A stretch of 37,137 nt of DNA, from positions 81,402 through 118,538 of the forward strand of contig JAJCYW010000005.1 of the NCBI GenBank assembly GCA_029262675.1. Reading direction: 5' to 3'. Every line of letters starts with the position of its first letter. Position 1 is the stretch's first letter. The notes beneath the pieces are model-generated. The model worked only from the letters and a program-made list of their open reading frames with translations, did not search any database and had not been told where the DNA came from. Made by a program: the position numbers and the translations under genes. The stretch is from Chloroflexota bacterium. GTDB taxonomy: Bacteria; Chloroflexota; Dehalococcoidia; DSTF01; RBG-16-68-14. This document shows positions 17,353 through 25,639 of this stretch, piece after piece.

Positions 17353-17444
17353 GGCTGTCCCCAGGGACTGCTTACGGCTGTCCCCAGGGACTGCTTACGG
17401 CTGTCCTCAGGGACTGCTTACGGCTGTCCTCAGGGACAGCTTAC
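17353..17444. repeat. 23-bp tandem repeat, four copies
   Basis: Four consecutive 23-bp units (17353-17375, 17376-17398, 17399-17421, 17422-17444) differ only at single bases, for example GTCCCCAGGGAC versus GTCCTCAGGGAC. Each carries that short inverted repeat. The last unit contains the stop codon of the ketosynthase-like gene. Looser copies of GCTTGCGGCTGTC extend left to about 17308. Confidence 0.92.
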
Positions 17445-18667
17445 GGGGCGGCGAAGCAGAGCGCCACGTGGTGGCCGCCGAGCCCGTATCCGTAGGTCAT
17501 GGCGTGCCCCACGCGCATCTCGATCGCCTTGCCGGGCGTGTAGTCGAGGTCGCAGCCCTCCGTGGGCGTTTCCAGGTTGATAGTGGGCGGGATGACGCCG
17601 GTCTGCATCGACTTCAGGCAGACGATGGCCTCAATCACGCCGGACGCGCCGAGCGCGTGACCGAGCATCGACTTCGGCGCGCTGAGGGTCAGCTTCGAGG
17701 CCGTCAGTTCGCCGAAGATGCGCTTGATGGCGTCCGTTTCCATCAAGTCCAGCGCGGCGATGCCCGGTGCGTGGGCGCAGAAGTAGTCGATCTCGTGCTG
17801 GATGATGCCCGGCTCCCGCAGGCAGGTCGCCAGCGCCCGGCCGGCTTCGGCGGCGGTCGATTCCGTGCGCCCCGGCTCGGTTACGTTGGCGGAACCGGCC
17901 AGCCTGCCGTAGATACGCGCGCCGCGATGTTCGGCCAGCGCTTTGTCCTCCAGCAGCAGCGCCGCAGCGCCCTCAGCCAGCACGAGGCCGTCCGCGGCGG
18001 CGTCGAAGGGGCGGCAGGCGGCCGCCGGGTCGTCGTTGCGCGTCGAGAGCGCGTTCAGCGCTCCGAACGCGGCGAGCGAGGCGGGCGTAATCGGCGCGTC
18101 TGCGCCGACCGCGAACGCGACCTCGGCCCTGCCGCTGCGGATCAGCATCGCCGCCGCATCGATCGCGGCGCTGCCCGACGCGCCGGCGGCCGAGATCGCG
18201 ATCGCCGGGCCGCGGATGCCGAGCGCGGCGGCTACCTCTCCGGCCGGGGCGTTGGCGATCGTCCGTCCGATGTAGCCGGCCCGCATAGAGTCGATTCCCT
18301 GCTGGTGGAAGGCGCGCTGGCCATCGAAGATCGCGCCTTCGCCGGGCCGCGCGCAGCCGACGACGAGGCCGGCCTGGACAGCGTTGTCCGGCGTGATGGG
18401 AAGCTCCGCGTCCGCCAGCGCCTGGAGCGCGGCGTCGACAGCGAACAGCGCGCCGCGGTCGAGCCGCGCGGCGTCTTGCGGCGCCATCGTTGGCACGTAG
18501 TCTGCAATCTCGCCCGCGATGCGGCAGGCGTATGGTGTCGCGTCGAAGCTCGTAATCGGCGCAATCGCGCTGCGGCCTTCCGTCAGTCCCGCCCACAGCG
18601 CATCGACGCCGGTGCCAAAGGGTGTGATGGCCCCCATGCCCGTCACGACGACTTCGCGGTCTTCCAT
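17441..18667 (-). CDS. Beta-ketoacyl-ACP synthase-like protein lacking the catalytic Cys
   Basis: The 408-residue protein follows the FabF thiolase fold along its whole length: VVVTGMGAITPFG, LSTRNDDP, CRPFD, KSMLGH, PPTINLETP, CDLDYTPG. The nucleophile motif, normally TACxSG, reads SAAGASG, so the Cys is Gly162. H298 is kept but in AHAPGI rather than HGTGT. K331 and H336 (KSMLGH) are kept. Condensation is not expected. Decarboxylation of malonyl-ACP, or a chain-length-factor-like partner role, is possible. It is 148 nt downstream of fabH on the same strand. A second, intact fabF lies at 29.3-30.5 kb. The frame is full length, so it is not an obvious pseudogene. Confidence 0.88.
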   Translation of the reverse strand: MEDREVVVTGMGAITPFGTGVDALWAGLTEGRSAIAPITSFDATPYACRIAGEIADYVPTMAPQDAARLDRGALFAVDAALQALADAELPITPDNAVQAGLVVGCARPGEGAIFDGQRAFHQQGIDSMRAGYIGRTIANAPAGEVAAALGIRGPAIAISAAGASGSAAIDAAAMLIRSGRAEVAFAVGADAPITPASLAAFGALNALSTRNDDPAAACRPFDAAADGLVLAEGAAALLLEDKALAEHRGARIYGRLAGSANVTEPGRTESTAAEAGRALATCLREPGIIQHEIDYFCAHAPGIAALDLMETDAIKRIFGELTASKLTLSAPKSMLGHALGASGVIEAIVCLKSMQTGVIPPTINLETPTEGCDLDYTPGKAIEMRVGHAMTYGYGLGGHHVALCFAAP

Positions 18668-18673
18668 TAGTTG

Positions 18674-18711
18674 TCAGCCTCGTGGTCAGTCAATTATCAG
18701 CCTCGTGGTCA
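18674..18711 (-). repeat. 15-bp direct repeat carrying the ribosome binding site
   Basis: TCAGCCTCGTGGTCA occurs at 18674-18688 and 18697-18711. On the minus strand both copies contain GAGG; the nearer lies 11 nt before the ketosynthase-like ATG. It looks like a local duplication. Confidence 0.7.
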
Positions 18712-18815
18712 CTCGACGCACGTAGAGTCGGGGCGCAGGACGGGCAGGCGTCGACGCTGGGGAGATCGAACGGCATGGGGCTTACGGCGAGCGCCGCGTG
18801 TCGCGGCAGGGGGCG

Positions 18816-19844
18816 TCAGTTGCCACTGGCGGTAGCGTGGACCGGTTCGGCGACTGGCCGCAGCGGGCCGACAGGTACCCACTCGAAGATCATGGCGCCC
18901 CAGACGAGGCCGCCGCCGAACGTTACAAATGCGATACGGTCGCCCTCGTGCAGGCGGCCCTGCTCCCAGGCCTCGCGCAGCGCGATCGGGATCGAGGCTG
19001 ACGACGTGTTGCCGTAGCGGTCGACGTTGACCATCGCCCGCTCCGGCGGCATGCCGAGCGCCTTGGTCGTGGCGTTGATGATACGCAGGTTGGCCTGGTG
19101 GGGGATCATCAGGTCGATGTCGCTCAGGTCGAGGCCGGCCATTTCGACCGACTCCCTGGTCGCCGAGTCCATCGCTTGCACGGCGAACTTGAAGATGTGG
19201 CGGCCGTCCATAGAGATGTAGTAGCCGTCCGGCTCCAGGCCGTTCGGCACGCCGCACGGCCCGTCGGCGTAGAGGGTTTGCGCGCCGCTGCCATCGCTGT
19301 GGAGGACAAACGACAGCGGGCCGCCCTGGCCCCCCGCTTCGACGACGACCGCGCCGGCGCCGTCTGCGAAGAGCACGCAGGTGGTGCGGTCCGACCAATC
19401 GACTATGCGCGACAGCAACTCGGTGCCGACGACGAGGATGCGCTCGTAGGCACCGGTGGCGATGAACTGCGTCGCCGTCGCCAGTCCGCTGAGAAAGCCA
19501 ACGCAGGCGGCATTGACGTCGAATGCGCCGGCCCCGGTAGCGCCCAGGCCGTCCTGGATGCGGGAGGCGACTGCGGGGAACATCCCGTCCGGCGACGTTG
19601 TGGCAGTGATCACGAGGTCGAGGTCTTTGGGGTCTACTTCGGCTTGCTCCAGCGCCTGGCGCGCGGCCTGGATGCCCATCGTGCTCGCGGTCTCGTCATC
19701 GGCGGCGATGCGGCGTTCGCGGACACCCGTGCGATCCTGAATCCAGGTATCAGAGGTGTCAACCATCCGTTCCAGGTCAGCGTTGGTAAGAACGCGCTCC
19801 GGAACGTACATGCCGATACCGGAGATGCGGGATCTGACTGTCAC
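18816..19844 (-). CDS. fabH: Beta-ketoacyl-ACP synthase III
   Basis: Starts fatty-acid chains by condensing acyl-CoA with malonyl-ACP in the cytoplasm. The catalytic triad is complete: Cys in VNAACVGF (C114), His in PHQANLRI (H249) and Asn in GNTSSAS (N279), numbering from GTG 19844. The N-terminal DTSDTWIQDRTGVRERR is the usual CoA-binding signature. GTG 19844 has GGAG nine bases upstream. TTG 19850 is the alternative, two residues longer but with poor spacing. The tail after FEWVPVGPL extends about 15 residues beyond typical FabH. Together with the Cys-less ketosynthase downstream it forms a minus-strand pair. Confidence 0.95.
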   Translation of the reverse strand: MTVRSRISGIGMYVPERVLTNADLERMVDTSDTWIQDRTGVRERRIAADDETASTMGIQAARQALEQAEVDPKDLDLVITATTSPDGMFPAVASRIQDGLGATGAGAFDVNAACVGFLSGLATATQFIATGAYERILVVGTELLSRIVDWSDRTTCVLFADGAGAVVVEAGGQGGPLSFVLHSDGSGAQTLYADGPCGVPNGLEPDGYYISMDGRHIFKFAVQAMDSATRESVEMAGLDLSDIDLMIPHQANLRIINATTKALGMPPERAMVNVDRYGNTSSASIPIALREAWEQGRLHEGDRIAFVTFGGGLVWGAMIFEWVPVGPLRPVAEPVHATASGN

Positions 19845-19896
19845 GGACAATCGCTCCGTACTGGGCGGGATCCGCCTTCGGGATTGGTACCTGGGC

Positions 19897-19905
19897 AGTA
19901 TACCA
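19897..19905 (-). promoter_or_regulatory. Extended -10 promoter for fabH
   Basis: The minus strand reads TGGTATACT (TGnTATAAT-like), about 53 nt upstream of the fabH start. Confidence 0.45.
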
Positions 19906-19993
19906 CGATGCTACTGATGGGCCGAAAGTGGTCTACGGCATGCAATCTCCCGCGTATCAGGCAAAGGCCTATGCAGTTATGTATATAAATGCC

Positions 19994-20023
19994 TTGACAG
20001 CCCTGCTGCCGAAAAGCTAGACT
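19994..20023 (+). promoter_or_regulatory. Promoter of the hrcA-grpE-dnaK operon
   Basis: TTGACA (19994-19999), an 18-nt spacer and TAGACT (20018-20023) precede the CIRCE operator. The start of transcription would fall near 20030, just upstream of or at the operator. Confidence 0.6.
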
Positions 20024-20037
20024 TGATTATAGCCGGT

Positions 20038-20064
20038 TTAGCAGTCTCCACGGGAGAGTGCTAA
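20038..20064 (+). promoter_or_regulatory. CIRCE operator (HrcA binding site)
   Basis: TTAGCAGTC, nine bases and GAGTGCTAA match the consensus TTAGCACTC-N9-GAGTGCTAA with one substitution in the left arm. It lies 36 bp before hrcA and immediately after the promoter, as expected for heat-shock repression by HrcA. Confidence 0.95.
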
Positions 20065-20100
20065 ACCTGGTGCGCTTACTCTGAAGCAGGCAGGAATACT

Positions 20101-21132
20101 ATGCTCACCGAACGCCAGGCCCGCATCCTCGAATTCGTCATCAGCGAGTATGTCGAGAACGCGTCGCCCGTTGCCTCGCAGTACATCGGCGAGAAGTACC
20201 CTGTGGGCGCCTCGTCCGCGACGATCCGCAACGAGATGGCGGAACTAGAGGAGCAGGGCTACCTGAACCAACCGCACACGTCGTCCGGCCGCGTGCCGAC
20301 CGATCGCGGCTACCGCTTCTTCGTCGAGACGTTGATGCACGAAGAGGATCTGTCCTGGGACGCCCAACAGACCATCCGTCACCAGTTCCACCAGGTGGAA
20401 CACGGCCAGGCGGACTGGACGCAGTTGGCGGCGGCCGTGCTGGCGCAAGCGGTGCACAACGTCGCGTTGGTGACGGAGCCGCGCACAGACGCCTGTCGCA
20501 TCAAGCACCTGCAGTTGGTCAGCCTGCACGATTACAGCGCGCTGCTGGTGCTGGTGCTGGACGAATCGCGTCTGAAGCAGCACATGCTGACGCTGGACGA
20601 GATCTGCACGCAGGACCAGCTGTCGGCCACGGCCAACCGTCTCAACCAACAGTTCGCCGGGTTTAGCGCCGCCCAGCTCGTCGCGTCCGACCCGCAGATC
20701 GCGCCTACGGAGCTGCTGGTGATGGACGCCGTGATCGAGATCATGAGTTCCATCGACGCCGGCAGCTTCGATGACGCGCACCTGGAAGGCCTGCGCAACG
20801 TGCTCAGTCAGCCTGAGTTCTCCGACAGCGAGCACGTGCTCGGGCTGCTGGAGTTGCTGAGCGAGAGCAACATCAGCCGCTCGATCCCGCTGCGCTCGCT
20901 GGCAGGCGGCGGCGTCACCGTCATCATCGGCGCAGACAACCCGGCCCTGCCGCAGGCCAACGAGGCGATGCGGGCCTGCAGCGTCGTCGTCGCCTCGTAC
21001 GGCTCGACCGGCGACGCCTCCGGCGCGCTGGCCGTCGTCGGCCCGACCCGCATGCATTACTCGCACACGATTTCGACGGTTCGGTATCTCGCCAGCGTGA
21101 TGAGCGAGCTGCTGGCTGAGCACTACGAATAG
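20101..21132 (+). CDS. hrcA: Heat-inducible transcription repressor HrcA
   Basis: Represses chaperone operons by binding CIRCE. The 343 residues begin MLTERQARILEFVISEY, with a winged-helix DNA-binding domain (about 1-75; includes SSATIRNEMAELEEQGYL and the wing HTSSGRVPTDRGYRFFVE). The rest is the HrcA dimerisation/GAF-like region, ending in GPTRMHYSHTISTVRYL. A good ribosome binding site (CAGGA) precedes the ATG. It is the first gene of a four-gene operon under the CIRCE site, so it regulates itself. Confidence 0.97.
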   Translation: MLTERQARILEFVISEYVENASPVASQYIGEKYPVGASSATIRNEMAELEEQGYLNQPHTSSGRVPTDRGYRFFVETLMHEEDLSWDAQQTIRHQFHQVEHGQADWTQLAAAVLAQAVHNVALVTEPRTDACRIKHLQLVSLHDYSALLVLVLDESRLKQHMLTLDEICTQDQLSATANRLNQQFAGFSAAQLVASDPQIAPTELLVMDAVIEIMSSIDAGSFDDAHLEGLRNVLSQPEFSDSEHVLGLLELLSESNISRSIPLRSLAGGGVTVIIGADNPALPQANEAMRACSVVVASYGSTGDASGALAVVGPTRMHYSHTISTVRYLASVMSELLAEHYE

Positions 21133-21154
21133 CCCGCGAACGAGGTGAACTGAT

Positions 21155-21823
21155 ATGACCGACGAACAGCCGCCGGCCGACGCTGATCCGACCCCTGCCG
21201 AAGGGCAGGCCAGCGCATCGCCGGAGGGCGAAGCACAGCCCGGCCAGCAGCCCGCCGAAGGCGGGCCCGCCGCATCCGCGGAAGAGCCGCAGGACGTAGC
21301 CGGCTTGCAGCAGCGCGTCGCCGAAGAGAAGGAGAAGGCGCAGACCTTCATGGCGAAATGGCAGCGCGCCGCCGCCGATATGCAGAACCTGAAGCGGCGC
21401 ACGGAGCAGGAGCGCTCCGAGGTCGCCCGGTTTGCCAACGCCTCGCTGGTGTTCAACCTGCTGCCGCTGATGGACGACCTGGAGCGCGCGCTGCACGAGG
21501 TCGACCCAAATCTGGCCGGCCTGACCTGGATCGACGGCATTCGGCTGATCCACCGCAAGTTCGAGGTGGTGCTGGAGAACGCGGGCGTGACGCAGATAGA
21601 GGCGGACGGCCAGTCGTTCGACCCAACCGTTCACGAGGCGATCAGCGAAGCGCCGGGCGAAGAGGGCAAGATCGTCTCTGTTGTTCAGAAGGGCTACAAG
21701 CTCGGCGACCGCGTCGTCCGTCCCGCCATGGTGGTGGTCGGCAAGGGTGGTGGCGGCGCCGAGAAGGCGGCGCCGGAAGGCGAGGAAGAGAACAACAATA
21801 AGGAAGGTCAGGCTTCAGCCTGA
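21155..21823 (+). CDS. grpE: Nucleotide exchange factor GrpE
   Basis: Releases ADP from DnaK. The 222 residues include a low-complexity acidic Pro/Ala/Glu N-terminus (1-50), a dimerising helix with FMAKWQRAAADMQNLKRRTE, and the beta-wing head (VDPNLAGLTWIDGIRLIHRK onward; FDPTVHEAIS; VVQKGYKLGDRVVRPAMVVV). A Glu/Asn/Lys-rich tail ends the protein. ATG 21155 is preceded by GAGGTGA. It begins 22 nt after hrcA, in the CIRCE-controlled operon. Confidence 0.95.
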   Translation: MTDEQPPADADPTPAEGQASASPEGEAQPGQQPAEGGPAASAEEPQDVAGLQQRVAEEKEKAQTFMAKWQRAAADMQNLKRRTEQERSEVARFANASLVFNLLPLMDDLERALHEVDPNLAGLTWIDGIRLIHRKFEVVLENAGVTQIEADGQSFDPTVHEAISEAPGEEGKIVSVVQKGYKLGDRVVRPAMVVVGKGGGGAEKAAPEGEEENNNKEGQASA

Positions 21824-21869
21824 CAACTATCCCGGGGCCCCGGATTGAACCTGGCAGAATGGGGAAACA

Positions 21870-22136
21870 ATGAACACTCAGAACGAAATCATGAACGATT
21901 GGCGCGAGCGGCGCGACCTGACCCTCGCTGTGAAGGAACGCGTCGAGCACCAGCTTCGGGTGCTGAACATCGAGGTCGCGCCTCTGGAACATCCGGACGC
22001 ACAGCAACTGGCGCGCCTCGAAGAATTGCGGTTCGAGCTGAGCCAGCTACGGCAGGCCCACGACGAGGCCGAGGAGAAGTACCTGACGTACTCGCGCGGG
22101 GCAGACCCGGCGAGGAAGGGAGAAGACGATGCCTAA
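21870..22136 (+). CDS. Small helical protein between grpE and dnaK, unknown function
   Basis: The 88 residues are mostly charged helix (Glu, Arg, Gln, Leu), with a likely coiled coil at about 40-75 ([20 protein letters not shown]). There is no Cys, signal peptide or recognised domain, and no J-domain HPD motif, so it is not DnaJ. GGGGAAAC precedes the ATG. The stop overlaps the dnaK start by 8 nt, so it is co-transcribed and probably translationally coupled with dnaK under heat-shock control. A chaperone cofactor role is an inference from position only. Confidence 0.75.
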   Translation: MNTQNEIMNDWRERRDLTLAVKERVEHQLRVLNIEVAPLEHPDAQQLARLEELRFELSQLRQAHDEAEEKYLTYSRGADPARKGEDDA

Positions 22137-24129
22137 GGTAATCGGAATTGACCTGGGGACCACCAACAGCGTGATCGCCGTGATGGAGGCCGGGGAACCA
22201 ACCGTCATCCCCAACTCGGAGGGCGGCCGCATCACGCCGTCCGCCGTCGCCGTCAGCAAGTCGGGCGAGCGGCTCGTCGGCACCGTCGCCAAGCGGCAGG
22301 CGGTGACGAACCCGCAGAACACCGTCCACTCGATCAAGCGGCTGATCGGCCGCAAGTTCGAGGACGAGTCTGTCGGCCGCGACGTTGGCCTTCTGTCCTA
22401 CAAGATGCAGAAGGCCGCGAACGGCGATATCGAGGTCGTGATGGGCGAGAAGACCTACTCCCCCGCGGAGATCTCCGCCATGATCCTCCAGAAGCTGAAG
22501 ACGGACGCGGAGGCCTATCTGGGCGACACCGTCACCGAGGCCGTAATCACGGTCCCGGCCTACTTCAACGACAGCCAACGCCAGGCAACGAAGGACGCCG
22601 GCGCCATCGCGGGGCTGGAGGTGCTGCGCATCATCAACGAGCCGACGGCGGCGGCTCTAGCCTATGGCCTCGATAAGAAGTCGGAAGAGGTCATCGCTGT
22701 GTACGACCTCGGCGGCGGCACGTTCGACATCTCGATCCTGGAGCTGGGCGAAGGCACGTTCCAGGTCAAGTCGACGAGCGGCGACACGCACCTCGGCGGC
22801 GACGATTTCGACCAGCGCATCATCGATTGGCTCGTCGAGGAGTTCAAGAAGGACCAGGGCATCGACCTGAAGCAGGACCCGATGGCCGTCCAGCGCCTGC
22901 GCGAGGGCGCGGAGAAGGCCAAGATCGAGCTCTCGACGGTGCTGCAGACCGACGTCAACCTGCCATTCGTAACGGCGGACGCCAGTGGCCCCAAGCACCT
23001 CAACATCACACTGTCGCGCGCCAAGCTGGAGCAGCTCGTCGGTGAGCTGGTCGAGAGCACGCTCGGTCCCTGCAAGCAGGCGCTGAGCGACGCCGGGATC
23101 ACCGCCAGCCAGGTAGACGAAGTCGTCCTTGTCGGCGGCCAGACGCGCATGCCCAAGGTGCAGGAGACGGTGGAGCAGTTCTTCGGCAAGGAGCCGCACA
23201 AGGGCGTCAACCCGGACGAGGTCGTCGCCATCGGCGCGGCGATCCAGGCCGGCGTGCTGAAGGGCGATGTCAGCGACGTGCTCCTGCTGGACGTGACGCC
23301 GCTGACGCTCGGCATCGAGACGCTGGGCGGCGTGGCCACGCCCGTCATCCAGCGCAACACGACGATCCCGACGAGCAAGAGCCAGACGTTCTCCACCGCC
23401 GCCGACAACCAACCGGGCGTGGAGATCCACGTCCTTCAGGGCGAACGCTCCATGGCGGAGGACAACAAGTCGCTCGGGCGCTTCATGCTGGACGGCATCC
23501 CGCCGGCGCCTCGCGGCCTGCCGCAGATCGAAGTCTCGTTCGACATCGACGCCAACGGCATTCTCAACGTCAGCGCCCAGGACAAGGCCACCGGCCGCGA
23601 GCAGAAGATCACCATCACGGCCGGTTCCGGACTGAGCAAGGAAGAGGTTGAGAAGCTGCGGCAGGACGCCGAGGCCCACGCGACCGAAGATGAGCAGCGC
23701 CGGACCGAGATCGAGTTGCGCAACCAGGCCGATTCGCTGGCCTACACAGCAGAGAAGACGCTGCGTGAGCAGGCCGAGAACGTGGCCGACGACGTCAAGA
23801 CCGACGTGGAAGCCAAGGTCAAGGCCGTCCGCGACGCTCTCGCCGGCCAGGATTCGGAAGCCATCCAGCGCACGATGACGGAGCTGGGCGAAGCGATGCA
23901 GGCGATCGGCGCGGCGATGTACGCCGAGGGCGGGCCCGAAGCGGGCCCCGAGGGCGGCGAAGCCGCGGACGGCGCGCCGGAAGCGGAGGGCACGGTCGAG
24001 GGTGAGTTCCGCGAGGTGAACGCCGACGACACGGCGTCGGGCGACGACGCGGCGTCGGGCGACGGCGCGGCCCCGGCCGAAGAGGCGGAGAAGGCCGAAG
24101 AGCCGGAGGCCGAGACGGAGAAGGCGTAG
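22129..24129 (+). CDS. dnaK: Chaperone DnaK (Hsp70)
   Basis: ATP-driven folding chaperone, cytoplasmic. The 666 residues start [18 protein letters not shown]. The ATPase domain (about 1-380) has [32 protein letters not shown] and [12 protein letters not shown]. The linker [15 protein letters not shown] leads to the substrate domain and lid. After the usual end (GEFREVN) the protein continues with a 35-residue Ala/Asp/Glu tail rich in repeats of SGDDAA type. A ribosome binding site (AGGGAG) lies inside the preceding small gene. No dnaJ follows; the operon ends with a hairpin. Confidence 0.98.
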   Translation: MPKVIGIDLGTTNSVIAVMEAGEPTVIPNSEGGRITPSAVAVSKSGERLVGTVAKRQAVTNPQNTVHSIKRLIGRKFEDESVGRDVGLLSYKMQKAANGDIEVVMGEKTYSPAEISAMILQKLKTDAEAYLGDTVTEAVITVPAYFNDSQRQATKDAGAIAGLEVLRIINEPTAAALAYGLDKKSEEVIAVYDLGGGTFDISILELGEGTFQVKSTSGDTHLGGDDFDQRIIDWLVEEFKKDQGIDLKQDPMAVQRLREGAEKAKIELSTVLQTDVNLPFVTADASGPKHLNITLSRAKLEQLVGELVESTLGPCKQALSDAGITASQVDEVVLVGGQTRMPKVQETVEQFFGKEPHKGVNPDEVVAIGAAIQAGVLKGDVSDVLLLDVTPLTLGIETLGGVATPVIQRNTTIPTSKSQTFSTAADNQPGVEIHVLQGERSMAEDNKSLGRFMLDGIPPAPRGLPQIEVSFDIDANGILNVSAQDKATGREQKITITAGSGLSKEEVEKLRQDAEAHATEDEQRRTEIELRNQADSLAYTAEKTLREQAENVADDVKTDVEAKVKAVRDALAGQDSEAIQRTMTELGEAMQAIGAAMYAEGGPEAGPEGGEAADGAPEAEGTVEGEFREVNADDTASGDDAASGDGAAPAEEAEKAEEPEAETEKA

Positions 24130-24151
24130 GCCTGTAGGAACCGTACGATTT

Positions 24152-24190
24152 CACACGGCCGTCGTTGCAGTCGCAGCGGCGGCCGGTGTG
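24152..24190 (+). terminator. Hairpin after dnaK
   Basis: A long imperfect stem (24152-24168 with 24173-24190; G-U pairs and one bulge) has a 4-nt loop. No T-run follows, so it may be a processing or Rho-assisted terminator. Confidence 0.5.
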
Positions 24191-24228
24191 TGTCCCTAAA
24201 GAGTTTCTTGGCGGGAACCAATTACCCC

Positions 24229-24260
24229 TTGACAACGTCCAAAAGGGGGGGGGGTAGAAT
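24229..24260 (+). promoter_or_regulatory. Promoter with a ten-G tract in the spacer (candidate phase-variable)
   Basis: TTGACA (24229-24234) and TAGAAT (24255-24260) are separated by 20 nt, of which 24245-24254 are ten consecutive G. A loss of two or three G would restore 17-18 nt spacing. The tract lies 110 nt upstream of the surface-protein gene starting at 24365. Confidence 0.6.
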
Positions 24261-24280
24261 GCACCCACTCTGATATGCGG

Positions 24281-24349
24281 ACGTCCCGGTGAGGACGTGC
24301 AGCAGTTGCGGCAGCAACTTCCAAGCTGGCCCGAAGGGCTAGCCGTTGG
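24281..24349 (+). promoter_or_regulatory. Structured leader of three consecutive hairpins
   Basis: Hairpin 1 is ACGTCC/GGACGT (24281-24298). Hairpin 2 is AGTTGC/GCAACT with loop GGCA (24304-24319). Hairpin 3 is GCTGGCCC/GGGCTAGC with loop GAA (24325-24343), extended by CCAA/TTGG (24321-24324 with 24346-24349). The ribosome binding site GGGAGG lies right after. It does not match a riboswitch I know. Confidence 0.5.
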
Positions 24350-24364
24350 CGAGGGAGGTCAGAT

Positions 24365-25639
24365 GTGAACAGGCGGATGCTGGCGATAGCGGGTGGCGTG
24401 ATACTGGCGGTCGGCGCGGTCATCGCCGGAACCGTCATCGTGGTCTCGCAAGACAGCGACAGCAGTTCCACCGCGCCTACCGGCACACGCAGCGCGCTGC
24501 GTATCCACGCCGTCAACGAGGAAGTCTCGTGCGGCCGCATCGCGGCCGTGCGCATCTACCTGGACGACCTGGAATTCCGCGCGAGCCAGCTCGACCCGGC
24601 CGCGCCCGCTGGCGCCATCGCATTCGAGCTGCCGCTTCGCTACGACCCCTCGGTGCTGCGTCTCCTAAACGGCAGCGACGTCCAGCTAAACCAGGCGCTC
24701 GGTCAGCAAGACGTCGACAACGACGGCGTCGTACGGGACTTCATCCCGGTGCACTACATAAGCGAAGATCATCTCGGCCGGGTCACAATCGGCGCGGTCA
24801 GCCTCGTTACCGCCCTCGGGCGGGAGGAGGATCGGCTCGAAGAGGGCATTGACCCCGTCGCGAAGGGCGAACCGCTGCTGCTCGCCACCCTGCTCTTCAC
24901 CCCGGTTGGCGAGGGAACCACGTCCGTTCGCATTGAAGAGTGGTCGAACGAGGCGAGGAACTACGCAGCGTCACTCGTCGACGCCAACACGGTGAACTAC
25001 GAAGATGTGACGTTCGCGAGCGCCAACGTGTCCGTTTCGGGAGGCGACTGCCCCGGCTTACCACCAACGCCAACTGTGCCGCCGACTCCGACGATCGTCG
25101 TGGTGCCAACACGGACAACCATCCCAACTCCAGTCGTACCCGATGGCGTCAGAGCATCAGACATCGGGCGTGATGACTGCAATCCCGACTGGTTTGGCCA
25201 CGAATCGGACTCAGAGTTTTCGATCTGCTTCCCACCGACAGCAGACATCCGCATCGGCCCGCCGGACGCTGACTTGAGTGAAGTGCTACGCGTGGAGCTC
25301 GGACCGCACACTCGCATCACCATGTACTCTCGGCCGAACAGCTACTTCACGGGACTGGAGGACTTCACCACCTGCGATCTCCCACCTAGCTGGGACGATA
25401 AGCGAGTGTCTTCAGTGGCGATCGGAGACGTCTTGGTGGATGGCTGTGTAGGCCTCGAAACCATGCTTGCACCGGATAGCCCGCCGTTGACCAGAACTTT
25501 CGCAGAAGTCCCGGTCTGGAATGGCAGATACGTGACGGTCTTCATGACGGAGCCACAAGGTCTCGACTACGAGGCGGACCGCGAACTCCTGAATAACGTT
25601 GTCGAATCGATTCGGTTCGAGGAGTCGATGACGCAGTGA
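24365..25639 (+). CDS. Membrane-anchored surface protein with cohesin-like domain
   Basis: The 424 residues open with a hydrophobic segment (about 5-28) that is an uncleaved anchor or signal peptide. Residues about 45-226 resemble a cohesin-like beta-sandwich: AGAIAFELPLRYDPSVLRLL, then DVDNDGVVRDF, then LLLATLLFTPVGEGTTSVRI. A Pro/Thr linker (231-258) follows, then an unrecognised C-terminal domain (260-424) with four Cys. The start is GTG 24365, six bases after GGGAGG; the overlapping ATG at 24363 runs straight into a stop. The stop overlaps the next gene's GTG (GTGA). Cohesin-like folds bind dockerins; the assignment rests on pattern, not on a search. Confidence 0.75.
   Translation: MNRRMLAIAGGVILAVGAVIAGTVIVVSQDSDSSSTAPTGTRSALRIHAVNEEVSCGRIAAVRIYLDDLEFRASQLDPAAPAGAIAFELPLRYDPSVLRLLNGSDVQLNQALGQQDVDNDGVVRDFIPVHYISEDHLGRVTIGAVSLVTALGREEDRLEEGIDPVAKGEPLLLATLLFTPVGEGTTSVRIEEWSNEARNYAASLVDANTVNYEDVTFASANVSVSGGDCPGLPPTPTVPPTPTIVVVPTRTTIPTPVVPDGVRASDIGRDDCNPDWFGHESDSEFSICFPPTADIRIGPPDADLSEVLRVELGPHTRITMYSRPNSYFTGLEDFTTCDLPPSWDDKRVSSVAIGDVLVDGCVGLETMLAPDSPPLTRTFAEVPVWNGRYVTVFMTEPQGLDYEADRELLNNVVESIRFEESMTQ

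Noticed and set aside
16482..17580. Plus-strand open frames opposite the MBL and ketosynthase genes
   Set aside because: They are antisense to conserved genes and are lengthened by the tandem repeat; no domain is recognisable.
21870..22136. DnaJ or a J-domain fragment in the dnaK operon
   Set aside because: No HPD motif or J-domain helix pattern, and the protein is too short.
24267..24360. c-di-GMP-I riboswitch before the cohesin-like gene
   Set aside because: The GCAAACC and receptor segments of that class are not found, so it is kept only as an unassigned structured leader.
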